DNA of 64,000 bases from positions 248,001 to 312,000 of the forward strand of contig NZ_JAFCKH010000001.1 in NCBI RefSeq assembly GCF_018130505.1. The letters are read 5' to 3'. The stretch comes from Bradyrhizobium tropiciagri (lineage in GTDB: Bacteria; Pseudomonadota; Alphaproteobacteria; Rhizobiales; Xanthobacteraceae). Position numbers and translations under genes: made by a program. The notes below the pieces were generated by a model. The model was not told where the DNA came from, searched no databases, and saw nothing but the letters and a program-made list of their open reading frames with translations. This document shows, in pieces, positions 35,387 to 43,300 of this stretch (position 1 is its first letter; the number at the start of each line of letters is the position of its first letter).

Positions 35387-37177
35387 TCACTTCTCCTTGC
35401 CGGGCAGCACGGTCTCCAGAATCTGCCGGGCTGCGCCACGGATGACGCCGACTTCGTTCGGGTCGCCCTTGGCGAGCGCGATCAAAAAATTCTTGGCCTG
35501 CTCAAGCGTGATATGCGGCGGCAGCGGTGGCACTTCTGGGTCGGTCTTGACCTCCAGCACCACTGGAACGTCGCTGGCGAGCGCCTGCTCCCAGGCTGTG
35601 CCGAGTTGCGCAGGGTCGTCGACATAGATCCCCCGCAGCCCGATCATGTCGGCGAACCGCGAATAGGAGACGTTCGGAATGCGCTGCGACGCCTCGAATT
35701 TGGGATCGGCATTGATGATGCGCTGTTCCCACGTCACCTGGTTGAGGTCTTCATTGTTGAATACGCAGACGATCCAGCGATGGTCGCGCCAGTCGCGCCA
35801 GTATTTTGCGACAGTGATCAGCTCGGCCATGTTGTTCATCTGCATCGCGCCATCGCCAACCAACGCAATGACCGGGCGATCGGGTGCGGCATACTTGGCG
35901 GCAATCGCGTAGGGAACCGCGGCGCCCATCGAGGCCAGACCGCCCGACAGCGAGGCGCTGAGGCCAGGACGCATTTTGAGGTCGCGGGCAAACCAGTTGG
36001 CGCAGGAGCCGGAGTCGCTGGTGATGATGGCGCGATCGGGAATCCGCGGCGACAGTTCCCATGTCACGCGTTGCGGATTGACCGGCTCGGCTGGCTGACG
36101 CGCGCGGTCTTCCAGCGTCGTCCACCATGCCTTGACACTGTCCTCGATCGTCTTCCGCCAAGCCTTATCGCTCTTCTGCTTCAGACGCGGCAGCAGGGCA
36201 CGGAGGGTCTCGGCGGCGTCGCCGACGAGACCAACCTCCATTGGAAAGCGAATCGAGAGCATGCTGGCGTCGATGTCGATCTGGACGCCGCGAGCTTGGC
36301 CTTCTCTCGGAAAAAATTCGGAGTAGGGAAATGCCGAGCCGATCATCAGGAGCGTGTCGCACTCCATCATCAGGTCGTAGCTCGGCTCGGTACCGAGCAG
36401 GCCGATCGAGCCCGTCACCCACGGAAGGTCATCGGGCACGACAGCCTTTCCGAGCAGCGCCTTGGCGCACCCGGCCGCCAGCCGGTCGGCCACGGAGATG
36501 ACCTCTTCGGTCGCGCCGAGAGCGCCGGCGCCGACGAGCATCGCGACCTTCTTGCCGGCGTTGAGGACTTCGGCGGCCCGGTCGAGCTCGGTCTCCGCTG
36601 GAACGATTCTGGGCGCTGCGAATCCCACGCCGGACCGCAGCGTCCCATGCGCCCGGGGCGGATCCTCGTAATCCTCTTCCTGAAGATCATTCGGCAGGAT
36701 CAGTGCGGTCACGGTCCGCCGGGCGAGCGCGATGCGCGCGGCGCGGTCGATCAGGTGGCGGACCTGAGCGGGTGCGGAGGCCTGCGCGACATAGGCGCAG
36801 GCGACATCCTTGAACATTGAGACCAGGTCGAGTTCCTGTTGATAGTGTCCACCAAGCGCGTTGCGGGCCTGCTGCCCGACAATCGCAAGAACCGGCTGAT
36901 GATCGAGCAAGGCGTCATAAAGGCCCGTAATCAAATGAGAGGCGCCGGGACCTGATGTCGCAATGCAAACGCCCAGACGGCCGGAGAACTTTGCATAGGC
37001 ACAGGCCATGAACGCCGCCATCTCCTCATGACGCGCTTGGATGAACTCAATCTTGTCGCCGGCGCGATTAAACGCGCCGAAGACGCCGTTGATGCCATCG
37101 CCGGGGTAGCCGAAAAGGTGTCTCACGCCCCAATCTTGAAGGCGCTGAACCACGAAATCACCAACGGTCCTGGACAT
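35387..37177 (-). CDS. Thiamine-diphosphate-dependent enzyme (pyruvate oxidase / acetolactate synthase family)
   Basis: 596 residues with the three-domain plan: catalytic Glu in ARHEEMAAFMACAYAKFSGR near residue 50, central NAD/FAD-type domain (AGKKVAMLVGAGAL near 210), and the Mg-TPP motif GDGAMQMNN...VFNN near 430-465. It cannot be told whether it acts as oxidase, decarboxylase or ligase. The pairing with SCO and the respiratory genes suggests oxidation of a 2-oxo acid linked to the quinone pool. ATG 37177 gives the family N-terminus; the upstream open frame covers the promoter. Confidence 0.88.
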   Translation of the reverse strand: MSRTVGDFVVQRLQDWGVRHLFGYPGDGINGVFGAFNRAGDKIEFIQARHEEMAAFMACAYAKFSGRLGVCIATSGPGASHLITGLYDALLDHQPVLAIVGQQARNALGGHYQQELDLVSMFKDVACAYVAQASAPAQVRHLIDRAARIALARRTVTALILPNDLQEEDYEDPPRAHGTLRSGVGFAAPRIVPAETELDRAAEVLNAGKKVAMLVGAGALGATEEVISVADRLAAGCAKALLGKAVVPDDLPWVTGSIGLLGTEPSYDLMMECDTLLMIGSAFPYSEFFPREGQARGVQIDIDASMLSIRFPMEVGLVGDAAETLRALLPRLKQKSDKAWRKTIEDSVKAWWTTLEDRARQPAEPVNPQRVTWELSPRIPDRAIITSDSGSCANWFARDLKMRPGLSASLSGGLASMGAAVPYAIAAKYAAPDRPVIALVGDGAMQMNNMAELITVAKYWRDWRDHRWIVCVFNNEDLNQVTWEQRIINADPKFEASQRIPNVSYSRFADMIGLRGIYVDDPAQLGTAWEQALASDVPVVLEVKTDPEVPPLPPHITLEQAKNFLIALAKGDPNEVGVIRGAARQILETVLPGKEK

Positions 37178-37210
37178 GGCGCGTATCCCGATTGTCGAAG
37201 CTGATCCTTG

Positions 37211-37235
37211 AACAGCAGGGGCGGGCTGCCGTTCC
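37211..37235 (-). promoter_or_regulatory. EcfG-type promoter of TPP enzyme / SCO operon
   Basis: Leftward GGAAC (37231-37235), 16 bases, TGTT (37211-37214), 33 bp before the ATG. Confidence 0.55.
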
Positions 37236-37247
37236 AAAGCGACCGCC

Positions 37248-37328
37248 TTATAACGAGATCACCCAGGCCGAAATCCCGATCAGCAGTGTGATCCCAACTG
37301 CAAAAACGATGATAGCAACTTTGCCCAT
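37248..37328 (-). CDS. Single-helix miniprotein (26 aa)
   Basis: MGKV then one continuous hydrophobic helix ending WVISL. The start overlaps the stop of a 40-aa ORF as TGATG, so translation could be coupled. It resembles the 27-aa frame at 14.4 kb. Confidence 0.5.
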   Translation of the reverse strand: MGKVAIIVFAVGITLLIGISAWVISL

Positions 37329-37450
37329 CACGCCGCCGTCGAAGCGAGGGATCTTCGGAAGCGAGGCGAAGCGTTCTTGTCGTCGGCGAATTCGTGGCCG
37401 AGGATGCCAAGCATGGCCGTGTTGCCGAAATGAGAAATCCACGTAAGCAT
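37328..37450 (-). CDS. Small ORF (40 aa) behind a stress promoter
   Basis: MLTWISHFGNTAMLGILGHEFADDKN, then a basic Ser/Arg tail. No known family. It lies immediately after the -10 of the promoter at 37458-37482, so the message would have almost no leader. It may be a truncated copy of something longer. Confidence 0.35.
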   Translation of the reverse strand: MLTWISHFGNTAMLGILGHEFADDKNASPRFRRSLASTAA

Positions 37451-37457
37451 TTGGCCT

Positions 37458-37482
37458 AACTGGGGTTGGTCCGGCTTGTTCC
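37458..37482 (-). promoter_or_regulatory. EcfG-type promoter before miniprotein pair
   Basis: Leftward GGAAC (37478-37482), 16 bases, AGTT (37458-37461). Confidence 0.5.
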
Positions 37483-37930
37483 TACCTGGTGCCTGTGGAG
37501 GCTCTTCCGCCCTAATGGAATCGCACGTGTCGTGCGCGCGGCTGGAACGGGTAGTTCAACATTGCATTGACTTCGACGGAGGAACCAGCTTGCCCGCGAA
37601 CATTCACAAAGGAATGCCTGCGGGGAAGCTCGATCGCGCCACGTTCGACCAACGCATGCGCATCCACTTTTCCGATCCTGCCTTCGTTCCCCTGCAAAAG
37701 GAGATTGCAGCGCTGATCGGCGCTGCCTGGCACGGTACTCGCATTCAGGGAAATCGCCTCACACGCGAAAGGCGGGTCCCGGATTTGCTGATCCATATCA
37801 CGATCTCGCCGTAGACTGGATCAAGTCCGTGACGCTATCCAGGAAGGCGCGGCGCCGCCACGCTGTCGATTTTGTCGATAGATCGCCGGCTCGCCGGGAA
37901 GGCAGTCGCCGCATCCGGGATAGCGGGGAA
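37476..37930 (+). pseudogene. Oxidoreductase remnant, frameshifted
   Basis: The first frame gives HKGMPAGKLDRATFDQRMRI..DPAFVPLQKEIAALIGAAW. About 37732 the likely continuation moves to another frame, reading SGKSPHTRKAGPGFADPYHDLAVDWI. Together they resemble the C-terminal part of a flavodoxin-like reductase family in rhizobia, though I am not sure of that name. There is no proper N-terminus, so this is a decayed fragment. Nothing else is seen up to 38052. Confidence 0.45.
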
Positions 37931-38052
37931 AACATCGGACTTTGCCGAAGGCTTACCACATGTTAGCGCGGCCGGGAGCGGATGGGACTAGGTTCCATCA
38001 GCGTCGGGTTACGTCCGGCGGGTTATAGTCAGATTTTATAAATGGTCATCTA

Positions 38053-38286
38053 ATGACGAAGCTCACCGACCGAACCGCGGCAAATCTGGACGTCGTACTC
38101 GACGACGTCTGTCGCGGACTTCCAAACAATGGTGGAAATCACGAAAGCCGCAAGTTCGTGGCTGTTCGGCTGCTGCGCGCTGCGCAGTGCGGGGAGACGA
38201 CGCTTGGAGCGCTCAAGGCCGTGGCTCAAGTGGCCGTGAAAAAGCTTACGCGCGAACGACCAGATATGAACAGGCGGATAGGATAG
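38053..38286 (+). CDS. Conserved small hypothetical protein (77 aa)
   Basis: Helical protein with RTAANLDVVLDDVCRGLPNNGGNHESRKFVAVRLLRAAQCGETTLGALKAVA, a well-kept Bradyrhizobium small-protein pattern (NxxHESRKFxAxxLLxxAxxGxTTLGxL). Cytoplasmic, function unknown. No clear ribosome-binding site in front of the ATG. Single gene. Confidence 0.75.
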   Translation: MTKLTDRTAANLDVVLDDVCRGLPNNGGNHESRKFVAVRLLRAAQCGETTLGALKAVAQVAVKKLTRERPDMNRRIG

Positions 38287-38354
38287 GGAGATATTTGGCA
38301 TTCTCGCAGGACTGTTGCGCAACCATCACCACATCGCCAGAGGGTCCGGTTAGA

Positions 38355-38579
38355 ATGCCGGCGATGTACGACGTTTATCTAAACGAGAGAAATGGTCTTT
38401 TGATCGTGTCGCGAGGCTCTTCCATTCCCGAAACGGAAAGGGGGGCGTGGCGCAAGAAGCGCACAGTACGTTCCGTAAGTGACCGGATCCGCGCTGACAT
38501 TGGAGCAATCGGCTTCCATCGGCGGAATTTGGCGGCACGGCCGGCGACGGCACCTGTAAGCGGCGACGCGCGGTACTAG
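38355..38579 (+). CDS. Small hypothetical protein (74 aa)
   Basis: MYDVYLNERNGLLIVSRGSSIPETERGAWRKKRTVRSVSDRIRADI follows the pattern of a short Bradyrhizobium family (YDVYLN, a P...W(R)KKR..RxVSxxIRxD core). ATG 38355 or 38364 could be the start. Function unknown. Confidence 0.65.
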   Translation: MPAMYDVYLNERNGLLIVSRGSSIPETERGAWRKKRTVRSVSDRIRADIGAIGFHRRNLAARPATAPVSGDARY

Positions 38580-38824
38580 ACTTCCATCATCCACACGCGC
38601 CATATGCGCGAATCGATCCCGCGCATCGACCATCTCACCGCCGTGACAGTGTGCCGAGCGGGAGGCTTATGCGGTCGGCGTGGTCAACGGGTACCCGCGA
38701 GCATTCCATCTCCATCGGCCGAGGATGGGCGAGGGAAGGGTCCGTGGGAGACGTGAGCGTGCAACGACATCCCCTCGATTAATGGGCGGCATCTGAAAAG
38801 CGGCGCCGCGTTGTTCCAAACTTT

Positions 38825-38849
38825 GGAACATGTGCCACTTTTTCCTGTT
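38825..38849 (+). promoter_or_regulatory. EcfG-type promoter of PRC-barrel gene
   Basis: GGAAC (38825-38829), 16 bases, TGTT (38846-38849), 35 bp before the ATG. The -35 is also the right arm of the palindrome GTTCCAAACTTTGGAAC. The rest of 38580-38884 shows nothing. Confidence 0.6.
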
Positions 38850-38884
38850 CTACAGGCGCGCAGATAGCGCTGAGGAGGACGGAT

Positions 38885-39277
38885 ATGAGAAATTTTGCGA
38901 TCGGTTGTTTGCTGGCGGTGGCGACGGTGACCGGCAGTTATGCAGCGACAACGGTGTTGAAGACAGCTCCGGCGGACAGTTGGACAATCACCAATTACTA
39001 CAAGCAGTCCGTATACGATCCGAAGGAGAGCAAGATCGGCGATATCGACGACGTCCTGGTCGACAGGTCCGGCAAGATCACTGGTTTGGTGGTCGGCGTG
39101 GGCGGCTTCCTCGGCGTTGGCGAGAAGGATGTGATTGTACCTTTCGCGTCGATCAAGACTGCGAAGAAGAACGACAAGTGGTGGCTTACTCTGGATGAAA
39201 CCAAGGACGACCTGAAGAACGCAGCTGGCTACAAGTATGATCGCGCAAGCACAACCTGGGTGCCGGAAAAGAAGTAA
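38885..39277 (+). CDS. PRC-barrel domain protein, exported
   Basis: 130 residues. A signal peptide (MRNFAIGCLLAVATVTGSYA) is followed by a PRC-barrel: SVYDPKESKIGDIDDVLVDRSGKITGLVVGVGGFLGVGEKDVIVPF. GAGGAGG stands before the ATG. Such periplasmic PRC-barrel proteins are common in rhizobia and often stress-induced, with no known mechanism. A stress promoter is directly upstream. Confidence 0.9.
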   Translation: MRNFAIGCLLAVATVTGSYAATTVLKTAPADSWTITNYYKQSVYDPKESKIGDIDDVLVDRSGKITGLVVGVGGFLGVGEKDVIVPFASIKTAKKNDKWWLTLDETKDDLKNAAGYKYDRASTTWVPEKK

Positions 39278-39455
39278 GTGACTAGGCACGGCCCTTGGGG
39301 TGACGCCGATGCCTTCTTGGGCCGTGCAGTTCGCGCAAGGATTGAAAGTGGTCGACACAACGCCGTCCGCTGCTGATCGCCGCGGACGGCGTGGTATGCG
39401 ATCGGCGTGCCGAGCCGCCCAGCTCTCAGGGGCGGCCCGCCCAAACGGCAGGCTA

Positions 39456-39704
39456 CTAATGCTTCGGCTTGGTATTGGAGCCCTTCATCTTCTCGTCGGT
39501 GCCCTTGAGTTTCGGGTCATTCTGCGTCGCGCCGGGGTTTGCGGCGGTCGGGCTGCTGGATGCGCCTTGTCCGGTCGTAGCTGCCGGCGAGTTGCCACCA
39601 CCACCACCGCCTCCACCGCCGCCTCCGCCGCCTCCCTGTGCGGACGCAGCGACGACAGATCCAAAGACGAAGGTCGCAGCCAACGCAATCTTTGCAATCC
39701 TCAT
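39456..39704 (-). CDS. Exported glycine-rich small protein
   Basis: 82 residues. Signal peptide (MRIAKIALAATFVFGSVVAASA) followed by a run of 14 Gly residues at about 24-37 and a disordered Ser/Thr/Lys tail. GGGAGG precedes the ATG. The Gly run comes from mixed GGN codons, prone to length changes. Function unknown; preceded by a consensus stress promoter. Confidence 0.8.
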   Translation of the reverse strand: MRIAKIALAATFVFGSVVAASAQGGGGGGGGGGGGGGNSPAATTGQGASSSPTAANPGATQNDPKLKGTDEKMKGSNTKPKH

Positions 39705-39734
39705 TGCAATTTCCTCCCGTTAAGTGACGACTTC

Positions 39735-39759
39735 AACGGGCCGCGACGTTGCTCGTTCC
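39735..39759 (-). promoter_or_regulatory. EcfG-type promoter of Gly-rich exported protein
   Basis: Leftward GGAAC (39755-39759), 16 bases, CGTT (39735-39738), an exact consensus match 30 bp before the ATG. Confidence 0.75.
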
Positions 39760-39900
39760 TAATGCACCAGCGACGCGGGTGCCTGGATCAAGACCAACTT
39801 GTCGCAGCGTGCGTCGCGTGGGGTTGAAACTGGCGAAGGCCCCGGACGCCTGAGGAGTTAAGCGCCGAGGCCCTCGCAGGCGAAAGCGGGCTGGACGCGA

Positions 39901-40530
39901 TTAGCGTCTCATTCCCGCTGCTTCACCGTAGAGCTGCCGCTCCCGCCGTATCTCGTCGCTGCTAAGAGGTTGAGCGTCGGGATTGAAGCCCTTCCAACCT
40001 GATTGCTGCCATGCCGTCGCGCGCTTGGTCATGTCGACCGATGACCGATCGAGTGCGGCCTCGACACGCCTGCGATCCTGCTCGTTGACGCGGGCGCAAA
40101 CGAGCGTTCCGCCACGACGGACACCCTCAGCGTAATGCGATGCTTCCTCTTCAGGAACGCCTGACTGCGTCAGTGCGCCGATGATTCCGCCCGTTGCGGC
40201 GCCGGCGGCCGCGACTGTGGCCGTCGAGACCAGCCATCCCGCCGCAACAACAGGGCCGAGGCCGGGGATGGCGAGCAGGCCCAAACCGGCGAGCAGACCC
40301 GCGGCCCCGCCCAACGCGGCACCGATGCCAGCGCCTGCACCTGCGCCTTCTGCGCGATCATCAACGCCGTCGCGATCCCGATCCACCTTGCCGCCACCGC
40401 CGTACCAACCCTCGCCATTGTTGGCGACGATGCTGATATCGGAGTGGGGAACGCCGCTCTGCTCCAGTTGCCCGACGGCACGCTCTGCGTCGGCGTAGTT
40501 GTCGTAAAGACGAGAAATTGTTGTAGCCAT
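39901..40530 (-). CDS. General stress protein, YflT-like with glycine-zipper segment
   Basis: 209 residues. Residues 1-40 follow the YflT/general-stress start (ISRLYDNYADAERAVGQLEQSGVPHSDISIVANN). Residues 60-125 are a Gly/Ala-rich hydrophobic glycine-zipper region (GAGAGIGAALGGAAGLLAGLG...). A second stress-like unit follows (GVPEEEASHYAEGVRRGGTLVCARV). AGGAGG precedes the ATG. It probably associates with membrane. It is downstream of a secreted small protein on the same strand (13 bp). Confidence 0.88.
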   Translation of the reverse strand: MATTISRLYDNYADAERAVGQLEQSGVPHSDISIVANNGEGWYGGGGKVDRDRDGVDDRAEGAGAGAGIGAALGGAAGLLAGLGLLAIPGLGPVVAAGWLVSTATVAAAGAATGGIIGALTQSGVPEEEASHYAEGVRRGGTLVCARVNEQDRRRVEAALDRSSVDMTKRATAWQQSGWKGFNPDAQPLSSDEIRRERQLYGEAAGMRR

Positions 40531-40543
40531 GCTGGCCTTCCTC

Positions 40544-40864
40544 CTAGTTTGCTGCGTTCACGTTGCCCTGGAAGTCCACGCTGACTTCGGTCTGCCTGCT
40601 TCCCTTCGTCGCCTTTCCTCTCCAAACTCCATTATCGTCCTTCTTGAGATCAGAAACTGCGGAATAGCCGGCAGCCTCTATCCGGGTCTTTGCCTGCCCT
40701 TCGGTGAAACTGTTTCGGCCGGCGACCGGCGCGTTCGAATTGTTGTCGCTCGAACTATTGACGGCTTTGTTGCTCGGGCCATTTTCCGCCGGTAGAGATT
40801 GCGCCGAGACCGAGCCAGCGGTCAGCAAAGCCGCAACGGATATGAAGGCAAATGCTCGTACCAT
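40544..40864 (-). CDS. Exported PepSY-like small protein
   Basis: 106 residues. Signal peptide (MVRAFAFISVAALLTAGSVSA), disordered Asn/Ser stretch, then a short domain (NSFTEGQAKTRIEAAGYSAVSDLKKDDNGVWRGKATKGSRQTEVSVDFQGNV) with the PepSY-type alpha-beta pattern. GAGGAC precedes the ATG. Probably same transcript as the YflT-like gene. The region 40865-41163 shows nothing. Confidence 0.8.
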   Translation of the reverse strand: MVRAFAFISVAALLTAGSVSAQSLPAENGPSNKAVNSSSDNNSNAPVAGRNSFTEGQAKTRIEAAGYSAVSDLKKDDNGVWRGKATKGSRQTEVSVDFQGNVNAAN

Positions 40865-41163
40865 TGTGTTTGTCCTCTCATCAGGTGATCCGAGGACAAA
40901 TGATTGCGACCTCAATTGGTTGCTGCTTGGCTTGGCTTTGCTTGATCGCCGAAGGCGGATGACGCTTAACGCATGTTATCGACGGCGGGCTTCCAAAGCG
41001 CTGACTGTCATTGGAAGGCATGGCGCGGTAACTGACGCCAGACGCGATGGGCAAATCTTGGGCGAATGATCGGCGTCGCCGAGTGCTCGATCTTGGTTAC
41101 CAAGGCGTCCCAGGCAACCGATGAGCTATCTCTGAGTCGCGCCATCTCCATTGCGCTGGGATT

Positions 41164-41274
41164 TCAGTGATCCATGAATATCAGCAGAATTACTACGATT
41201 AAGAACGGCGTGAGCCCAAGCAATATTCTAAACCAAAAGCCAAACTCTCGTCCTGCTTGCAATTGCTTTCGCAT
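41164..41274 (-). CDS. Single-helix miniprotein (36 aa)
   Basis: MRKQLQAGREFGFWFRILLGL followed by a hydrophobic helix (TPFLIVVILLIFM) ending in DH. The GGGGGCGAGGCG before the ATG could serve as ribosome site. Basic head plus helix suggests an inner-membrane miniprotein. Confidence 0.5.
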   Translation of the reverse strand: MRKQLQAGREFGFWFRILLGLTPFLIVVILLIFMDH

Positions 41275-41377
41275 CGCCTCGCCCCCTTTTTTCGACAGTG
41301 GGGACCTCAGTGCCCGCGCTGCAGGATGGAGTTGCCGGCTCGCTCCAAGCCGACAACTCGTGCATCGGAATTTGGCT

Positions 41378-41458
41378 TCAGTGCATATGGCCGATCAGAT
41401 AAATGCCGCCGCCCAAGATGACGATGGCCGGAACGGCCCACAGGATGATAACAGGCAT
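41378..41458 (-). CDS. Single-helix miniprotein (26 aa)
   Basis: A 26-residue frame, almost all hydrophobic (MPVIILWAVPAIVILGGGIYL, ending IGHMH). GGTGG lies before the ATG. It is 11 bp downstream of an exported small protein on the same strand. Confidence 0.5.
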   Translation of the reverse strand: MPVIILWAVPAIVILGGGIYLIGHMH

Positions 41459-41469
41459 GCTTGCCACCG

Positions 41470-41703
41470 CTAGTTGGACGAACAAACCTTGATGGTCTTC
41501 ATGCCCGTCTCGGCTTCAGACCGAGTCTTGTAGACAGTGCCCGACGGGCTGACCACGGTGGTCGTCGTGTCGACGGGCTTCTTGTCGACGATCGTGCAGG
41601 TCTTCGTCTTGGCGTCCTGCACGACGTAATATTCATCGGCCGCGAAAGCGGGCGCGGCAAAGGCGGCAAGAAGCGAGACTGCAAGGATTGCTTTAGCTTT
41701 CAT
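41470..41703 (-). CDS. Exported small protein (77 aa)
   Basis: Signal peptide (MKAKAILAVSLLAAFAAPAFA) followed by DEYYVVQDAKTKTCTIVDKKPVDTTTTVVSPSGTVYKTRSEAETGMKTIKVCSS. The two cysteines could form a disulfide in the periplasm. GGAGGAG precedes the ATG. The pattern YYVVxDxxTxxCxIVxxxP is known from rhizobial periplasmic proteins without function. Consensus stress promoter upstream. Confidence 0.82.
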   Translation of the reverse strand: MKAKAILAVSLLAAFAAPAFAADEYYVVQDAKTKTCTIVDKKPVDTTTTVVSPSGTVYKTRSEAETGMKTIKVCSSN

Positions 41704-41738
41704 GTTCTCCTCCACAAGCTATCAAACAGAGGGGAGCA

Positions 41739-41763
41739 AACGGGAAAACATGGCAAAGGTTCC
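41739..41763 (-). promoter_or_regulatory. EcfG-type promoter of exported small protein
   Basis: Leftward GGAAC (41759-41763), 16 bases, CGTT (41739-41742), an exact consensus match 35 bp before the ATG. Confidence 0.75.
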
Positions 41764-41925
41764 TAAATCGAAACCGAGGCGAGACGGCTCGAGTGCTTTC
41801 GTCCAATAGCGGCCAGCACCATAAGAGCCGTTGGTACGGGAAAGACGGCGCGAGCCGTTCCGGCAAGGTCTTCTGGCTCGCTGGGCAGCTCTCTAAGGCC
41901 CTTGCTAGAGAGGCGCAAAAGCCGA

Positions 41926-42153
41926 TCAGGGCTGCAGCATTGAAAGCAGTTGCTGGCGCCTCCGCTCCCGATAGGATTGGTGCTCTTGCAAAACCTCCAG
42001 CGTCGTTTCAAAGCGGCGCGTATCCTCGCTCGTTCGCCTCAACTCAACCAGCAGGCCTTCATACTCAGCGAGCTGCTTTTCGCCTTCAACCACGTCAAGT
42101 TCGATCCTCCTCAATTCGTCCATGATCGCGTCTCTGTGCATCGTCACTTGCAT
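41926..42153 (-). CDS. Small coiled-coil protein
   Basis: About 75 residues, almost entirely helical and charged: MDELRRIELDVVEGEKQLAEYEGLLVELRRTSEDTRRFETTLEVLQEHQSYRERRRQQLLSML. The start may be 42153, 42141 or 42123. A GGAAC box with CGTT at 15 bases spacing lies 25 bp upstream (42178-42201), weaker than the others. No family recognised. Confidence 0.65.
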   Translation of the reverse strand: MQVTMHRDAIMDELRRIELDVVEGEKQLAEYEGLLVELRRTSEDTRRFETTLEVLQEHQSYRERRRQQLLSMLQP

Positions 42154-42290
42154 CCCGAGTGCCACCTTACCAGGACAAACGACAAGGATAGTGCTGGTTC
42201 CTCACCCGAATGTCGGGCCGGGAAATTGTAGCAACCGGCGCTTGGCCGCCGCGTTATCCGGGTCATGCCTTCCGAATTCGGAGTTGGCGA

Positions 42291-42503
42291 ATGGCAGACC
42301 AGGCTACATTGCACATAGCGATCGAAACTGCCTGGACGGTCTTTCGGGCGACGCGCCCGGGAATAGAGGCTTCGGATAGTCGTCGCTGCCTGCTTGAGCA
42401 TTATCTGCGGGAGAGGGGGGGAGCCCGTGGCTGTGATGACGCGGAAGAGCTCGCCTGCATGGGGCTGGCGTATCTTGTGACGATAGCTGATCACGAATGT
42501 TAG
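42291..42503 (+). CDS. Small hypothetical protein (70 aa)
   Basis: MADQATLHIAIETAWTVFRATRPGIEASDSRRCLLEHYLRERGG..DDAEELACMGLAYLV. It appears related to the 71-aa protein at 14.0 kb (same IAxExAW...xxLL...A layout). GGAG lies before the ATG. Function unknown. Confidence 0.65.
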   Translation: MADQATLHIAIETAWTVFRATRPGIEASDSRRCLLEHYLRERGGARGCDDAEELACMGLAYLVTIADHEC

Positions 42504-43300
42504 GTAGGCAGAGAAATGACAAGACAAGTGCGAACCCGATCACAGCCGCAGATGGAGCGTCCTCGCGCTCGTCATCCCGACCGTCTTCGCTTTATGTAGC
42601 GTTGCTCGTTTGAGACTCGGGGTCGCGACAAAAAGGAACGGCCCCAGCATCCTTGGAGGCAAAAATGCTTGGGCCGTTCCTCATTCCAAGCGCTGACCGC
42701 CGTTCCGATAATGAGGCGGACCGTCCCGGGCCTTTGAAAAATGAGCTTTGATGAAAAACGTCCGGCCCGGATTGAAGCAAAACGGAAACCTGAGTTCCCG
42801 GAATCACACGTGTGAATCCGCTACAAATAAAGTTGGTTCTTTTGGCAGGGAGCTCAACCGAGAAAGTCGTTTCGTTCTTACGAACTGGTCTTCACAGAAC
42901 CCGCCGTGCTGCGCAGCATTGCTGCAAACACGAACTCGCCGGCGCTGGCGAGTTTGTCAGCTTGGCCGGCCGAGGCTTTGGCGGATACCCGACATCATTG
43001 CGCTGTATAAAACGTGGCGCGCTAGCGCGCGTCAGTCGCGCCATATGTGCTAGCTTCCGAGTATCGAAACAGCAGCCACGCTATAATCTAACCTGGGCAG
43101 CGTCCGTGGCTTCGTTACTTAGGCGTGCTTATAGCCTTGGACCGGAACCTTCAACTCTTTGGAGGTATTCACCACTTCCCAGCTGCAAAGTTAGTATGAA
43201 GGCGCTACCACTCTCTTTCGCCTTCTCTGTGAGGTTGCGGTTGCGGGCGAACTCCAAGGCCGCGTGATAGTAGCGAGACCCAAGGGCGCGGGAGGGGTAT
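42504..43300. other. Intergenic region with one hairpin
   Basis: About 800 bp without a supportable gene. The only clear element is the hairpin at 42635-42680. Base composition looks lower in GC than in neighbours. Short frames here look like chance. Confidence 0.5.
42635..42680. repeat. GGCCCCAGC-family hairpin, 16-bp arms
   Basis: Arms 42635-42650 and 42665-42680 pair with one mismatch (GGAACGGCCCCAGCAT with its inverse). It is a member of the family also found at 0.4, 48-60 kb. No T-run follows, so a terminator role is less sure. Confidence 0.65.

Noticed and set aside
34928-36820. 630-codon rightward open frame
   Set aside because: It is antisense to the TPP enzyme and SCO genes, whose motifs are unmistakable; high GC leaves the opposite strand open.
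38813-38829. Palindrome GTTCCAAACTTTGGAAC as an operator
   Set aside because: The right arm is explained by the -35 box of the PRC-barrel promoter; the left arm lacks a -10 in its direction, so no separate operator is claimed.
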